A DNA stretch of 64,000 nucleotides from Saprospiraceae bacterium (GCA_016711125.1 JADJTQ010000001.1:1302001-1366000), one strand, 5' to 3'. Shown: positions 36,725 through 48,065, counted from the stretch's first letter. Notes: generated by a model from the sequence alone, not told the origin. Made by a program: numbers and translations.

Positions 36725-37804
36725 TCACGCCCTACTCAACCTCCCTCTCAAGAGGTGATCGGCCATCACCAGGGCGGCCATCGCTTCCACGATAGCAACT
36801 GCACGCGGTACGACGCAAGGATCATGACGACCTTTGCCGGTGACCGTGGTTTCGTTTCCTTCTTGATCGACGCTGGCTTGGTCTTTCATGATGGTTGCAA
36901 CTGGTTTGAAAGCTACTCGGAAATAGATATCCATGCCGTTGCTGATACCTCCCTGTACACCTCCGGAGTGATTGGTCTTCGTGATAATCTTTCCATCTAT
37001 TTTTTCGAAGAGATCGTTGTGTTGGGAACCTCTCAGAGCTACACCGTCAAAACCGGAGCCATACTCAAAGCCCTTGCAGGCATTGATGCTAAGCATAGCC
37101 TTGCCAAGATCGGCGTGCAGTTTGTCAAAAGCCGGCTCTCCGAGACCTACTGGACTACCGGTGATGACCCCGGTCACGACTCCTCCCACCGTATCGCCGT
37201 CCTTACGGATTTCTTTGATAAAGTCTTCCATGGTTTGTGCCATGTTGGTGTCCGGACAGCGCACTACATTACTTTCAATAAGGTTGCGGTCTATCTGATG
37301 ATGAGGTTTATCCAGTTTCAGGTGACCGACCTGGCTAACATAAGCAAAGAGGTCAATGCCGTGTACTTTGAGAAGAGATTTTGCGATAGCTCCGGCGGCT
37401 ACTCTGGCGGCGGTTTCCCGGGCAGAGGAACGGCCTCCGCCCCGGTAATCCCGATGTCCGTATTTTTCCTGATAGGTGTAATCGGCGTGTGATGGCCTGT
37501 ACTTATCAGCAATGTGTGAATAGTCTTTAGAGCGTTGGTCTTCGTTGTAGATGACCATAGCAATGGGGGAGCCGGTAGTCTTGCCTTCAAAGATACCAGA
37601 AAGGATTTCCACTTTGTCACCCTCTTTACGTTGAGTGACAATGCTCGATTGTCCAGGTCGGCGCCGGTCCAAATCATGCTGGATATCAACCAGATCAATG
37701 GTCAGTCCACTGGGGCAACCGTCAATCGTGACCCCAATACCCCTGCCGTGGCTTTCGCCAAAGGTCATAATTTTAAAGGCCTTTCCAAATGTGTTTCCTC
37801 CCAT
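36725..37804 (-). CDS. aroC: Chorismate synthase
   Basis: This enzyme makes chorismate from 5-enolpyruvylshikimate 3-phosphate, the last step of the shikimate pathway, and requires reduced FMN. It is 359 residues long. The first signature GESHGRGIGVTIDGCP is at the N-terminus, the central ARETAARVAAGAIAK segment at about residue 128, and the C-terminal GKGRHDPCVVPRAVAIVEAM signature is complete. Length fits the family. The 245-codon antisense frame across this gene is a shadow. The short gap to the next gene contains TCCGACTCCC-like repeats. Confidence 0.96.
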   Translation of the reverse strand: MGGNTFGKAFKIMTFGESHGRGIGVTIDGCPSGLTIDLVDIQHDLDRRRPGQSSIVTQRKEGDKVEILSGIFEGKTTGSPIAMVIYNEDQRSKDYSHIADKYRPSHADYTYQEKYGHRDYRGGGRSSARETAARVAAGAIAKSLLKVHGIDLFAYVSQVGHLKLDKPHHQIDRNLIESNVVRCPDTNMAQTMEDFIKEIRKDGDTVGGVVTGVITGSPVGLGEPAFDKLHADLGKAMLSINACKGFEYGSGFDGVALRGSQHNDLFEKIDGKIITKTNHSGGVQGGISNGMDIYFRVAFKPVATIMKDQASVDQEGNETTVTGKGRHDPCVVPRAVAIVEAMAALVMADHLLRGRLSRA

Positions 37805-37930
37805 CAGAAATCAAATATGTCTGCAAAGAAAACGAATATTTTGGAAGGTGTTGAATTGTGGTTCCGATGATTCGTTTCGTTTTATCGGGATCCGCTTCAA
37901 CTATTGAGGATCTTCGATAACTGCTCTGAA

Positions 37931-39366
37931 CTAAAAATTTTGCAGATCAAAAAGGGCTTCGATAGTAACCAACTGGTCCACCTGGGCGGTGCTGTGCTCA
38001 TTTTGACGGAGGCCAAAGGTTGTGATTATGGTATTAAATAAGGTCTTTTTGGTGCCGGTTAATTCCTGAAATTTAGCTCTCCTCCTTCGAAGGTCTATTC
38101 CCAGATCTTTACTGATAGTTAGCTCATCCTGATAAAATTTCATTTCACATATGTTGATGCAGTGGTCAGTCCGGTCAATTAGCATATCCATCTGAAGTAC
38201 TTCGTTTGTTTCAGAAATTTTGTTGTAGTAGCTGGAAACATTGGTTTGAATTCCAGATATACCTAGAGCTTTTTTTATGGCCTCCACATGTTTAAGGCAG
38301 ATATTTTCAAAAGCATACCCACGCCAGGTGATGTATTTGTTATCTGATGATAGCTTCAACCAAATGTCCTGAGTTTCTGCTCTTTGGCCTTCAATAAAGT
38401 TCAAATAAAATAGGGAGTATTCATCTGTAAGTCGATATAAAATGTCTTTCTTTTTTTTATCAAAAGGTAATATGCTCGAAATGAAGGAAGATGCCTCTAG
38501 TTCTTCTAATAATTTTGTGAGACCACCTCCATCCGACATTCCAGTTTGCTGAATGATTTCTTGTCTGGTTAGACCCTTCCATTTACTTGCCAGTGCTCTT
38601 ATTAGAGCAACGTGGCGTTCATGATCTTCAAATAGTGCGGCATACAGGTTTGAGAATTCATTTCGAAGAAAACCGTCTTTTTGAAAACATAAGCGATTGA
38701 TTAACTGTGTGGTAGATTCACCCCGTTGGACGTGCTGAATATAGTGGGGTATGCCACCGATGGCCATATATAATTGCAGGATTTGGTAATCATCGAGAAT
38801 TGCATTTACATTTTTAATGTATTCTTTGACTTCAGCAAGGGTGAAGGGTTTAAGGTTGATTTTTGCAGTAATACGATTATACAGATTTCCCTTATTGCTT
38901 ATCACTTTTCGAATCATCTATGATGCGGCAGAGCCGCAAATGACAACGATTATATTTTGTCTTGAGGCCCAATCGTTCCACCAATACCCAAACTCTTCCA
39001 GGAATGATGATCTTCGGGTTGCTATCCAAGGCAGTTCATCAAAAAAATTACTCTTTTCGTCTTGGATCGAGGAAGACCTGTGAGGTAGATTTTCAATTGA
39101 TGGAAGGCTTCTCCCCAATCCTTTGGGGCTTGAAGTGGTAGGTTGATATTCTGAAATTCGGCTAGCTTATCTGCAAACTTTCTTAGTTGATTGTTCTTTG
39201 AACCATTCTGGGTTCCTGTGAATTCAAAGGTGATCTCACTTTGATAGACCTCCCTTATGAGGAAGGTTTTGCCAACTCTTCGTCGGCCGATTACGGTCAA
39301 TAGTTCGGATTTCGCCGATTGGAGGAGATGCTTAAGCTGTCCAATTTCATGTTTTCTTCCGATCAT
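37931..39366 (-). pseudogene. AAA ATPase with DUF234-type nuclease-like C-terminal domain (stop and frameshift)
   Basis: This is a P-loop ATPase of about 478 residues of the archaeal-type ATP-binding family common in bacteria. It starts MIGRKHEIGQLKHLL, with Walker A GRRRVGKT. After Walker B (RVIFFDELPW, reached only after a shift at the 7-base run 39041-39047) comes VVICGSAAS, where the next codon is TAG (38918-38920). Homologues usually have Trp here (TGG), so a single G-to-A change is likely. The rest carries a helical lid and a winged-helix segment (RQEIIQQTGMSDGGGLTKLL) followed by a restriction-endonuclease-like C-terminal domain (EVLQMDMLIDRTDHCINICE, then MKF). The stop and the shift together suggest a real pseudogene or two errors. 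Confidence 0.8.
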
Positions 39367-39798
39367 ATATCTCGCGGAATCTCATAAATATACATAGATT
39401 CAGCGAATAAAAATATTTATATCTCGCTGAAACCATACTAACTATAACACATTCAGCGGATGAACGCCCTATATGATTCGATGAATTATCAGTGTGAGCA
39501 TGGTAAATAGGGGCTATTTTGTCATGTTCACTTGTTCATCATTCAGATCCTGCTTTAGGACCTCGAATTGAATGTCGACCTGTCGCTCTCTGCAAGTCAG
39601 TTGGCTGGCTGCGAGTTGAAGGTGAATAGTTTACCCTTAGGACTGCGGACTGAGGACTGCCGACCGAGGACTGCTGACTGAATCCTTTGAATATCAATTG
39701 CTTGGCATACTTTATGCAATGTAATACATGTGATTAAATAACTTTATGTAATTTAGCGCGATAATTGAGATCATTTGATAACCTTCAAAAGTAACCAA
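39367..39798. other. 431-bp intergenic region with possible gene remnant
   Basis: It contains a minus-strand open stretch (about 39517-39620) encoding a short acidic/glutamine-rich peptide (LTCRERQVDIQFEVLKQD) ahead of a stop, with no start codon; it could be a gene tail. The heptamer array at 39640-39681 is listed separately. TAACTTTA near 39738 is one mismatch from the -7 consensus and may serve the M23 gene. Confidence 0.35.
39640..39681. repeat. Tandem heptamer array (GGACTGC type)
   Basis: Six consecutive 7-bp units are present: GGACTGC, GGACTGA, GGACTGC, CGACCGA, GGACTGC, TGACTGA. The array lies upstream of the M23 peptidase gene and shows the same seven-base period as the other arrays in this window. 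Confidence 0.65.
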
Positions 39799-41067
39799 GT
39801 CATGCGTTTTGGGATCCTCATGACCAGTGCTCTTATCTTGCTGATTACCGTCAGCTCAAGTACAAAACACCGGGATGTACATATCGAAGCCCTCAGTGAA
39901 TTGCCCCTGTCTGGTAAAAATGAAAAGTTTGGATTTAATCTGAATGACTATCACGTGGTCAAAGCAACAATTCAACCCAATCAATTTTTAGCCGATATTC
40001 TCTTGCAGCATAAAGTAGACTATCAGACAGTAGCTGAATTAGCTGAACAGGCCAAGCCCGTGTTTAACGTTCGATCATTAAGGGCAGGAAAGCCTTATTA
40101 TATTCTCAATTCAGACACAACGGATCGGGCGGATTATTTTATTTACGAGCCAAACGCGATTAGCTACGTGGTTTATGATATTCGTAGCAAGCATGTCGTG
40201 ATGACTGACCGGCAAATAAACCGGGTGCAGAAAACGGCAAGCGGTACCATTTCATCTTCACTTTGGAAGACCATGATGGATCAGAATCTGGATTACGAGC
40301 TTGCCGCAAAAATGGAAGATGCTCTTGCTTGGTCAGTTGACTTTCACCATATTCAGCAAGGAGATCTTTTTAAGGCCTATTATGAAGAACTTTATGTGGA
40401 TGACAAGCGAGTAGGAGTAGGTGAATTGCATGCTGCTTATTTTAGAAACAGCAATAATGATTATTACGCATTAAAATATACAAATCATAAGTACGATGGC
40501 TTTTACGACCTGGAAGGCAGGCCGATGAAAAAAGTCTTTTTGAAAGCCCCTGTTCAGTATTCTCGAATATCTTCCAGGTATAATCTTAGCCGTTTTCATC
40601 CCGTATTACGGCGGGTTAAAGCGCATTTAGGTACTGACTACGCAGCGCCTTACGGAACTCCAATCTATGCTGTAGCCAACGGTGTGGTCACCAATGCTGC
40701 CTATACCAAGGGAAATGGTAACTATGTAAAAATCAAACACGATAAAACTTATGAGACCCAATATCTGCATATGCAAGGATTTGCAAAGGGTATTTCATCC
40801 GGTGTGCAGGTAAAACAAGGTCAAGTCATTGGATATGTTGGCAGTACTGGTTTGGCAACCGGGCCGCATGTATGTTTCCGATTTTGGAAGAATGGAAAAC
40901 AAGTTAACCACTTAGGTTTAAATCTGCCAGAACCAGATCCGATGGCCAAAGAAGAATTACCGAATTACTTTATAACCAGAGATTCATTAAAAAGCATTTT
41001 GGATCAAATAGATCAAGTGCCCGTTATTAAAGATCAATTGGTCGAGGAGGAAGATATAACCTCTTAG
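39799..41067 (+). CDS. M23 family peptidase (LytM-like), Cys-substituted zinc site
   Basis: This exported protein of about 422 residues has a signal peptide (MRFGILMTSALILLITVSSS). A LysM-like or linker region follows, then the M23 domain at about residues 270-375: HLGTDYAAPYGTP (first zinc His and Asp), YLHMQGF and GLATGPHVCFRF. In the canonical HxH the second histidine is replaced by Cys here (HVC). From memory, this variant recurs in Bacteroidota M23 proteins, so it may be functional with Cys as ligand or act as a regulator. It cleaves or binds peptidoglycan cross-bridges. A TTG start eight codons upstream is possible but adds no signal sequence. Confidence 0.85.
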   Translation, partial: VMRFGILMTSALILLITVSSSTKHRDVHIEALSELPLSGKNEKFGFNLNDYHVVKATIQPNQFLADILLQHKVDYQTVAELAEQAKPVFNVRSLRAGKPYYILNSDTTDRADYFIYEPNAISYVVYDIRSKHVVMTDRQINRVQKTASGTISSSLWKTMMDQNLDYELAAKMEDALAWSVDFHHIQQGDLFKAYYEELYVDDKRVGVGELHAAYFRNSNNDYYALKYTNHKYDGFYDLEGRPMKKVFLKAPVQYSRISSRYNLSRFHPVLRRVKAHLGTDYAAPYGTPIYAVANGVVTNAAYTKGNGNYVKIKHDKTYETQYLHMQGFAKGISSGVQVKQGQVIGYVGSTGLATGPHVCFRFWKNGKQVNHLGLNLPEPDPMAKEELPNYFITRDSLKSILDQIDQVPVIKDQLVEEEDITS

Positions 41068-41116
41068 GCACTTTTTTTATTTTCGAAAACTAGATATACC
41101 GGTCAAATAATGTTCC

Positions 41117-41141
41117 AATAATGTTGGAGTTAGACATTATT
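41117..41141 (+). terminator. Hairpin between M23 and T9SS cargo genes
   Basis: AATAATG and CATTATT form a perfect 7-bp inverted repeat with an 11-base loop, followed by TTATTCGG. The stem is AT-rich and weak, so it is only a possible terminator. Confidence 0.25.
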
Positions 41142-41167
41142 TTATTCGGATCTTAAATATCTAGTTG

Positions 41168-42256
41168 ATGAAAAAAAATATTTACCTATTGCCTTCTTGT
41201 GTTCGCTGGATTTTCCCTTATTACCTTTAGTTATTCACAGATTGAAATTCAGTCGGACGACGTTCTTGAATTGATTGGCAAGAGTGTCATCTTTGAGCAA
41301 TTAAATGCTGTCCCTACCATTGTCGAGGTAGGACAGTCAGGCCCGGATAAGACATGGGATTTCCGCGCGATGAATTTTAACCAACCGGTTAGTCACACCC
41401 AATCCTTCGAAAGTCAGGAAGGCACTGTATTTGCAGACGAATTTCCCGACGCTAATTTTGTAATCCATAGTCAGGTGCAAGGAGGCGACATTTACAATTA
41501 TTATGAGGTCAGCGATGAGGCGCTCAAGGACATGGGAGTGGGAAACGATTTTTTGATCCAGGGCGCACCTTATCAGGAAGTGATCAAAGGTTCATATTTA
41601 TTGGCACCACTTCCTTTGTCTATGGGCTCTACTTGGCAGGTGGTCAACCGAGATACCATTACTTCAGGGCTTTTTACTTCGATCACCTATGATTCAACCT
41701 TCAATGAGGTTGATAGTTGGGGTGTTGTGAAACTACCTGCGGGAGATTTCAAATGTTTAAGAATAAAAAGTCGATCAACCTCGATCGAAGAAAGCATCTT
41801 TGATGGCCAAAGTAGTACCATTACAAATTCGGTTATTTCATACTCCTGGATCACGAAAGAAGCGTTTATCGTTTCTTCGATGAGTAGTTTGTACAATGAA
41901 CTTGAAGAGCGCTTTACAACCGCCCTTTTTGTATCAAGGGTTTCCTCGGTAGACAATTCTACTGCGGTTAAAGATTTATCCATATTGCAGGAGGCAGAAT
42001 TGAATGTTTTTCCTAATCCCTTTATGGATCACTTGACTGCCACGATCAAGGTTACTAAACCTGGTCGATTTCATATTGAACTTTTGATTTCAGTCATAAA
42101 CGCATCGCTTTACTGGCAGACCAGAATTTTGAAAAAGGGGATCATTTGATCGAATGGAAATCAGAAGAAAGGACCAGCGCTTCAACCATTTGCTTCCTGA
42201 GAGTGATTAATTCTGATGGTACGGTGATGATTAAGCCACTATTGATGTTGAAATAG
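41168..42256 (+). CDS. Secreted protein with T9SS type A sorting domain (frameshifts at both ends)
   Basis: The intended product is about 360 residues. The ATG at 41168 is followed by an A-run of eight; with seven it reads MKKIFTYCLLVFAGFSLI, a proper signal peptide joined to the long frame. The mature domain is beta-rich (IEIQSDDVLELIGKSVIFE and on). Near the end, one more T in the run 42082-42085 converts the tail into a normal sorting domain (RIALLADQNFEKGDHLIEWK, ending at 42256) instead of an unrelated stop at 42149. The mature function is unknown. It is probably a surface or secreted protein. Confidence 0.75.
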
Positions 42257-42343
42257 CCAGAAGGCTGCTGAATTATTAGTAGTTCTTGCTTATTTATATT
42301 GGGTCGATTTTGTCTATGTCTCCTTCTCCAAAAGCAGCAGAAT

Positions 42344-45300
42344 TTAAAAGTCATAGGTAGCTCTACCGAATCCTCGCTGCTCTTTTGTTTTATTAGTCAC
42401 TAATACCCGGAGACTTAGTCTTGCTTTTAATACGGTTAATTTTTCTTTGAGGGTTGCGTATCGACTATAGGCATCTTTTCCTGGCACTTGATCCGCTTGA
42501 TCAAGCATACTGTAGAGATAACTGACTTGATCAATTAGCATTGGGGTGGGATATCGCCCATCAGCTGTGGTTATTTCTGACAATATCGCCTTAATCGCCT
42601 CGGGTGCCATTGCGGTTTCATTTTCCTCAAGCTGCTTTTTTAAGTACACTTCAAATTCCTTCGCCTCACGATGCAAATTCTGTACGGCTAGTGATAATTT
42701 TTCTTGCTCAACCATGTCTTCCATGGTCACGCCGGCAGCTTTAACCCGGGGTTCCATCAAAATTTCCACCTCGACGTAATGACTTCTCAATCCTAAAATG
42801 AGTTCCACCTTGTAGTTGCCGGGAGTCACTAGCGGGCCTCTTTTGCCCCGGTCAGTGCCAGATTTTTCGAGTCGTGGCGAAGGTCCCATCGCAATGCATG
42901 GGCACCTTTGGTGTTTTCTAATTTTCCAGAGGATTCAACCGAGCTAAATCCAGTCTGCATATCAGGTTCTTCGTCCTTTGAAGACTCCTCGTCACCTGTC
43001 ACACCGTAGGTTCTAATGCAGCTTCCGGTCCGATCAAATATCTTTAGTTGGAGGTCGTCGACTTTTTTTTCCAAATAATACCGGATATCCATTCCTGCTT
43101 CGGGGAATTGTGGAATTGACCCATCATCGGTAGCACGATATCGCATACGGTATGCAGGTTTAGGATGATATAAAGCAGTTTGGGCCCTACCTGGCTCAAG
43201 TTGCCTGAGGATGCTCACATCATCCATAATCCAAAAAGACCGCCCCATGGTTGAAAGGATGAGATCATCATATTTTATTTGAATATCTGTAACCGGAGTG
43301 ACTGGAAGATCCCTTTGAAAGGATAGCCAGTTTTCTCCATCGTCATACGAGATATACAAACCAAACTCAGTGCCTGCATATAAAAGTCCCTCCCGAAGCG
43401 GATCTTCCCGCACCACCCGGGTCGGATGGTCGCCAGGTATCCCGTTTTTACTGTCAGTCAACAACATCCAGTTGGCACCTGCATCTTCTGTTTTGTAAAT
43501 ATAAGGCTTAAAGTCACCCAAGAGAAAGCGGTAGACAGCGATATAGGCCTTTGCGGGGTTGTGAGGGCTTGCTTCAATGGTTTGTACCCGACCATATGGC
43601 AATAAGCTTCGTGGAGTCACATTGCTCCATTTTTTCCCTCCATCGGTGGTGACATGCACCGGCCCATCATTGGCACCTACCCAGATCAGCCCATCTTGTA
43701 ACGGAGACTCCTGGATAGCATAAATAGTGCTGAAATATTCTTCACCAGTGATGTCGCGCGTGATGGGACCTCCGGAAATCACTTGAGTCTCTGGCGTAAA
43801 TGCGGTAAGATCGGGTGAGATGATTTGCCAGCTCTTGCCGTCATTGATCGTCTTATGCAGGTATTGAGATCCATGGTATATCACATCGGGATTATGGGGT
43901 GAAATATGAATCGGGGCTACCCGTTGAAATCGGAAATCGAGGTCTTTCGGATTGTGCCCGTAGATATTGCCTGCTCCGATATAGTACTGTTGCTCTTGTC
44001 CGGTAAGCTTATTATAAACCCCAAATCGTCCCTTGCAGTTGGAATAAACGATGTTCGGATTACCGGGTTTTGGAATGGCAGGTCCGGTCTCACAACCACC
44101 CACTTCCCTCCAAAATGCGATAGGTCCACCTGGTGCATTCGAGGGTGGGAGAGAGGGTACCGATATCGTTGTATTATCCTGTTGACCAGCATAGAGCCAG
44201 TAGGGAACCTGATCGTCAACCGCCACTTGGTAAAGTTCTGCAGTCGGTTGATTTTCGATAGACGACCAGGTTTTACCACCATCCATGGTGATGTTGGCCC
44301 CTCCATCATTTGATTGAATAAATAAGTTGCTGTCAGCCGGGTTTATCCACATATCATGATTGTCACCGTGAGGTGTGCTTAAACGTTGCCATTTATGCCC
44401 ACTATCGGTTGAATGCCAAAATGCGGTTGAATTCACATAAATACTGTTCGCATTTAACGGATTTGCGTCGATATTGCAGTAATAAAATGGGCGGTCCAGT
44501 AGCTCTTTTTTGGTACTGACCAGCTGAAAACTTTCTCCCCGGTCATCAGAACGGTATACTCCTCCTTCACCAGGGGGAGCTTCAATGAGTGCCCACAAAC
44601 GAGATGGGTTTTGGGCGCTCACCGCCAGATCACTTTTACCAATAATGCCCTTGGGAAGTCCGTTCTCTAATTTTTTCCAGGTGACGCCTCCATCAATCGA
44701 CTTGTAAATGCCTCCTTCCACACCTCCACTTATGATAGACCAGGGTTTGCGCCTGGTTTGCCAAAGCGAAGCATATACGATCTGAGGATCGTCAGGGGCA
44801 AACTCAAGGTCTACTGCCCCAGTACTATCAGAGACAAACAAGGTATGACTCCAGGATTTGCCTCCATCGGTAGAACGATAGACACCTCGTTCGCGATTCG
44901 AAGCGAAAGGATTACCCAATGCTGCAACCAAAACAGACATTGGATCTTTCGGATGCACGATAACTGCCCCAATCTGTCCAACCTCTTTTAGACCAAGGTC
45001 CTGCCAGGTCTTTCCCTGGTCACTTGATTTATAAATTCCCTTACCAATAATGACGTTACTTCGTATGCCATCAGACCCGGTTCCAACATAAATGACATCC
45101 GGATTAGGGGCGGACACTGCAATGGCGCCAATTGATCCGGTTGCAAAGTATCCATCTGATATATTTTTCCAATTTTGACCATAGTCAATGGTCTTCCAGA
45201 CTCCACCACCCGTTGTGCCCATGTAGTAAGTTGAGGTTGATGAACTATGTCCCGCTACCGCAGTTACACGGCCACCCCTGGTCGGGCCCACCGGACGAAA

Positions 45301-45405
45301 TGAAAGGTTAGAAGTGAGATCATTAAAGGAACTTTGATTTTGTGCTGGCAGCTCATGAAAAATGCCGCAGATCAATCCTAGAGCGCAGAAAATATAACGA
45401 GACAC
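42344..45405 (-). CDS. VPS10/BNR-repeat (sortilin-like) secreted protein, one frameshift
   Basis: This exported protein of about 1020 residues has a signal peptide (MSRYIFCALGLICGIFHELP). A multi-bladed propeller follows, with many Asp-box repeats of the form SxDxGxTW, such as STDGGKSW, KSSDQGKTW and STDSGHKW. Such proteins are often labelled glycosyl hydrolases or sortilin-like; no catalytic activity is shown. The C-terminal part (RGPLVTPGNYKVEL onwards) is in the next frame. One more A in the run at 42841-42844 joins it. The final ATYDF end lacks an evident T9SS domain. It is transcribed divergently from the M1 peptidase gene. Confidence 0.82.
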
Positions 45406-45746
45406 TGGATTATAATTTTAACCGATCTCAATGTAACTAAATAGCTAGTTTTAAGAAAATGATTGGATTGAATAAGTGACTCGGGAAGTTCAAGTATAAA
45501 AGACTTCCATTGGTGAGTATCTGGTCTTGTGCTTTCTAAGGTGTAGCAACCTTTAACAAAGATCGATTTGGTCACCCCCAAAGGGGTATAAATGTTAATT
45601 TAACACTTTTATTTTATGCAAGGTACCACCAAGCATGTATTTTTGCAACAGAGAAACAGTTCTCAGAACTGTTGCAATGCATTGAGTCATTCTTTCACAT
45701 GGCTGTATCAACAATCATCTCTCACGTTCATAAGATCAAAAAAGAA
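45406..45746. other. Divergent regulatory region between BNR protein and M1 peptidase
   Basis: About 340 bp without a gene. It carries a short hairpin (ACCCC at 45574-45578 with GGGGT at 45583-45587) and one -7 element for the M1 gene (listed separately). I see no obvious promoter for the minus-strand gene. Confidence 0.4.
45638..45645 (+). promoter_or_regulatory. -7 element upstream of M1 peptidase
   Basis: TATTTTTG followed by CA matches the extended -7 pattern seen before the TamB-like gene. It lies about 100 bp upstream of the chosen ATG, and an earlier in-frame ATG (45672) is closer to it. Confidence 0.4.
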
Positions 45747-48065
45747 ATGATGTTTCATAAAAGTTTTCTTCTTCTGGCTGGTATTCTCCTGATTCAAGAT
45801 TTTGCTTTTGGGCAGGATAAATTTGCTCAGATGTATAATGATCTTCCTACGCCAAATAGCTACCGGACTGCCAGTGGATCGCCGGGTTCGCAGTATTGGC
45901 AACAGAGGGCAGATTATAAAATCAAAGTCAGGCTAGATGATGAAAATCAGCGTATTGAAGGTGAAGAAGTAGTCACCTATCATAATAATTCACCAGATGC
46001 CCTCAATTATCTTTGGCTGCAATTGGATCAAAATATCTGGGACCAGAATAGTGATACTCGTAAAGTCAGGACTGAGGCTATTACTGACAATTCCAGTTTA
46101 AAGACCATAGCTAGCCTGGAGACCGATTTTGACGGTGGATACAAACTTGCTTACGTGAAAGATATCCAGGGTAAGGATCTGCATTACACTGTTAATAAAA
46201 CAATGATGCGCATTGATCTTCCAGCATCCTTACCCTCCGGTCAGGACTATTCCTTTCAGATCAAATACTCGTATAATATTAATAATACAAAGGTGGTGCG
46301 GGGACGCACCGGGTATGAGCCATTTGCCGCCGATGGCAACAATGTTTATGTCATTGCACAGTTCTTCCCAAGGATGTGCTCGTACAATGATGTTGAAGGT
46401 TGGCAAAACAAACAGTTTTTGGGTGCAGGAGAATTTACCTTGATCTTTGGTAATTACGAAGTGGAAATTACCGTGCCAGAGGATCATCTGGTAGCCGCTT
46501 CCGGGTTGTTGCAAAATCCTGACAAAGTATTGACCAAAGAGCAAAGCGATCGATTCAAAAAAGCTCAGAAGGAGCATATTCAACCGGTGATTGTTGCGAC
46601 TTTGGAAGAAGCTCAACAACGGATACTTGCGCGCAGTGCCAAAGAGAAAACCTGGAAATTTAAGGCTGACAACGTCAGAGACTTTGCTTTTGCCTCCTCC
46701 AGAAGATTCATTTGGGACGCCATGGGAGTGCCTATGAGTGATGGCCGGACCGTTATAGCGCAATCGATGTGGATCCCGGAAGGTGACTGTCTTTGGAACA
46801 AATATTCTACGAAGGCTATAGCCCATACTATAAAGTGGTACTCGCATTATACCTTTGATTATCCCTATCCAGTTGCCTGGTCAGTCGATGGTAACATGGG
46901 TATGGAATATCCGATGATCGCCTTTAATAATGGTCGATGTGGGAGTGACGGCACTTATACAGAGCGTGCCAAATATGGCCATATCGGTGTGATTATTCAT
47001 GAGGTCGGGCACAATTGGTTTCCGATGATTGTCAATTCGGATGAACGACAATGGACCTGGATGGATGAGGGCATCAATACTTTTATCCAATATCTAACCG
47101 AAGTCCAGTGGGAAGAAAATTATCCGATACGTAGAGGTCCGGCCAATTTGATTACTGACTACATGGCTGGTGATCAGAATAAAATATCTCCGATCATGAC
47201 TAATTCCGAATCGGTTTTTCAATTGGGGCCCAACGCCTATTCCAAGCCAGCTACGGCATTGAATATTTTAAGGGAGACGATTATGGGAAGGGAACTCTTT
47301 GATCATGCATTTAAAGAATATGCCAATCGGTGGAAATTTAAATCTCCTACACCTGCTGATTTTTTCCGGACCATAGAGGATGCTTCGGCGGTAGATCTCG
47401 ACTGGTTTTGGCGATCTTGGTTTTTCACTACCGATTTTGTCGATCAGTCTATTCAGAGCTTTCAGTCGTATCAGCTTGACACCCAAAATCCAGAGGTTGA
47501 AAGTGCCCGGGCGAAGGAGGAACGATCAAAACAACCGGAGAATATTAGCACGATCAGAAACAGGGAAACCATCAAACAATATTATGCAGATATGGATACA
47601 ACCTTAAGAGACTTTTACTCGACCTACGATCCTCTCGATGTCAATTTTTTAGACAAAGAAGAGTATGGTCAATTTAAAAATCGGCTAAGTGAAGCGGAGA
47701 TTAAATTATTGAATGAGGGTAAATATTTTAATCAACTCGAAGTTGAAAATTTGGGCGGTATTCCCATGCCGGTCATATTTGAGTTTACTTATGCAGACAG
47801 TACCTCCGAGGTATTTCGTATTCCTGCCGAAGTCTGGAGATTTGATCAAAAGTCGATCACCAAGGTTATTCCCACTACCAAGAAAGTGATCAATGTAACG
47901 TTGGATCCTTTTTTGGAGACTGCCGATGTTGATACATCCAATAATTACTATCCTCCCAGACAAAAGGTAGACCGGTTTGATGCCTTCAAGCGTAAAAAGA
48001 ATATAGATAATCCAATGCAGAGAGATAGAGAATCCCAAAAAAAGGAAAAGGCCAGCCGATCCTAG
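45747..48065 (+). CDS. M1 family zinc metallopeptidase (aminopeptidase-like)
   Basis: This exported peptidase of about 772 residues begins with MMFHKSFLLLAGILLIQDFA as a signal peptide. The M1 fold is clear: an N-terminal beta domain, the exopeptidase-type motif GNMGMEYPM near 46900, and the zinc motif HEVGHNWFP followed 18 residues later by the Glu in WMDEGI. The C-terminal part is helical and basic. It probably degrades peptides in the periplasm or outside. An in-frame start at 45672 adds 25 non-signal residues and is less likely. No T9SS sorting domain is seen. A weak hairpin follows the gene at 48116-48127. Confidence 0.92.
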   Translation: MMFHKSFLLLAGILLIQDFAFGQDKFAQMYNDLPTPNSYRTASGSPGSQYWQQRADYKIKVRLDDENQRIEGEEVVTYHNNSPDALNYLWLQLDQNIWDQNSDTRKVRTEAITDNSSLKTIASLETDFDGGYKLAYVKDIQGKDLHYTVNKTMMRIDLPASLPSGQDYSFQIKYSYNINNTKVVRGRTGYEPFAADGNNVYVIAQFFPRMCSYNDVEGWQNKQFLGAGEFTLIFGNYEVEITVPEDHLVAASGLLQNPDKVLTKEQSDRFKKAQKEHIQPVIVATLEEAQQRILARSAKEKTWKFKADNVRDFAFASSRRFIWDAMGVPMSDGRTVIAQSMWIPEGDCLWNKYSTKAIAHTIKWYSHYTFDYPYPVAWSVDGNMGMEYPMIAFNNGRCGSDGTYTERAKYGHIGVIIHEVGHNWFPMIVNSDERQWTWMDEGINTFIQYLTEVQWEENYPIRRGPANLITDYMAGDQNKISPIMTNSESVFQLGPNAYSKPATALNILRETIMGRELFDHAFKEYANRWKFKSPTPADFFRTIEDASAVDLDWFWRSWFFTTDFVDQSIQSFQSYQLDTQNPEVESARAKEERSKQPENISTIRNRETIKQYYADMDTTLRDFYSTYDPLDVNFLDKEEYGQFKNRLSEAEIKLLNEGKYFNQLEVENLGGIPMPVIFEFTYADSTSEVFRIPAEVWRFDQKSITKVIPTTKKVINVTLDPFLETADVDTSNNYYPPRQKVDRFDAFKRKKNIDNPMQRDRESQKKEKASRS

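Noticed and set aside
36755..37492. 245-codon frame antisense to aroC
   Set aside because: It mirrors chorismate synthase codons and has no family pattern of its own; aroC on the other strand is certain.
43906..44313. Frames of 130-135 codons within the BNR-protein gene
   Set aside because: They overlap the BNR-protein gene, whose Asp-box repeats in the main frame show which frame is coding.
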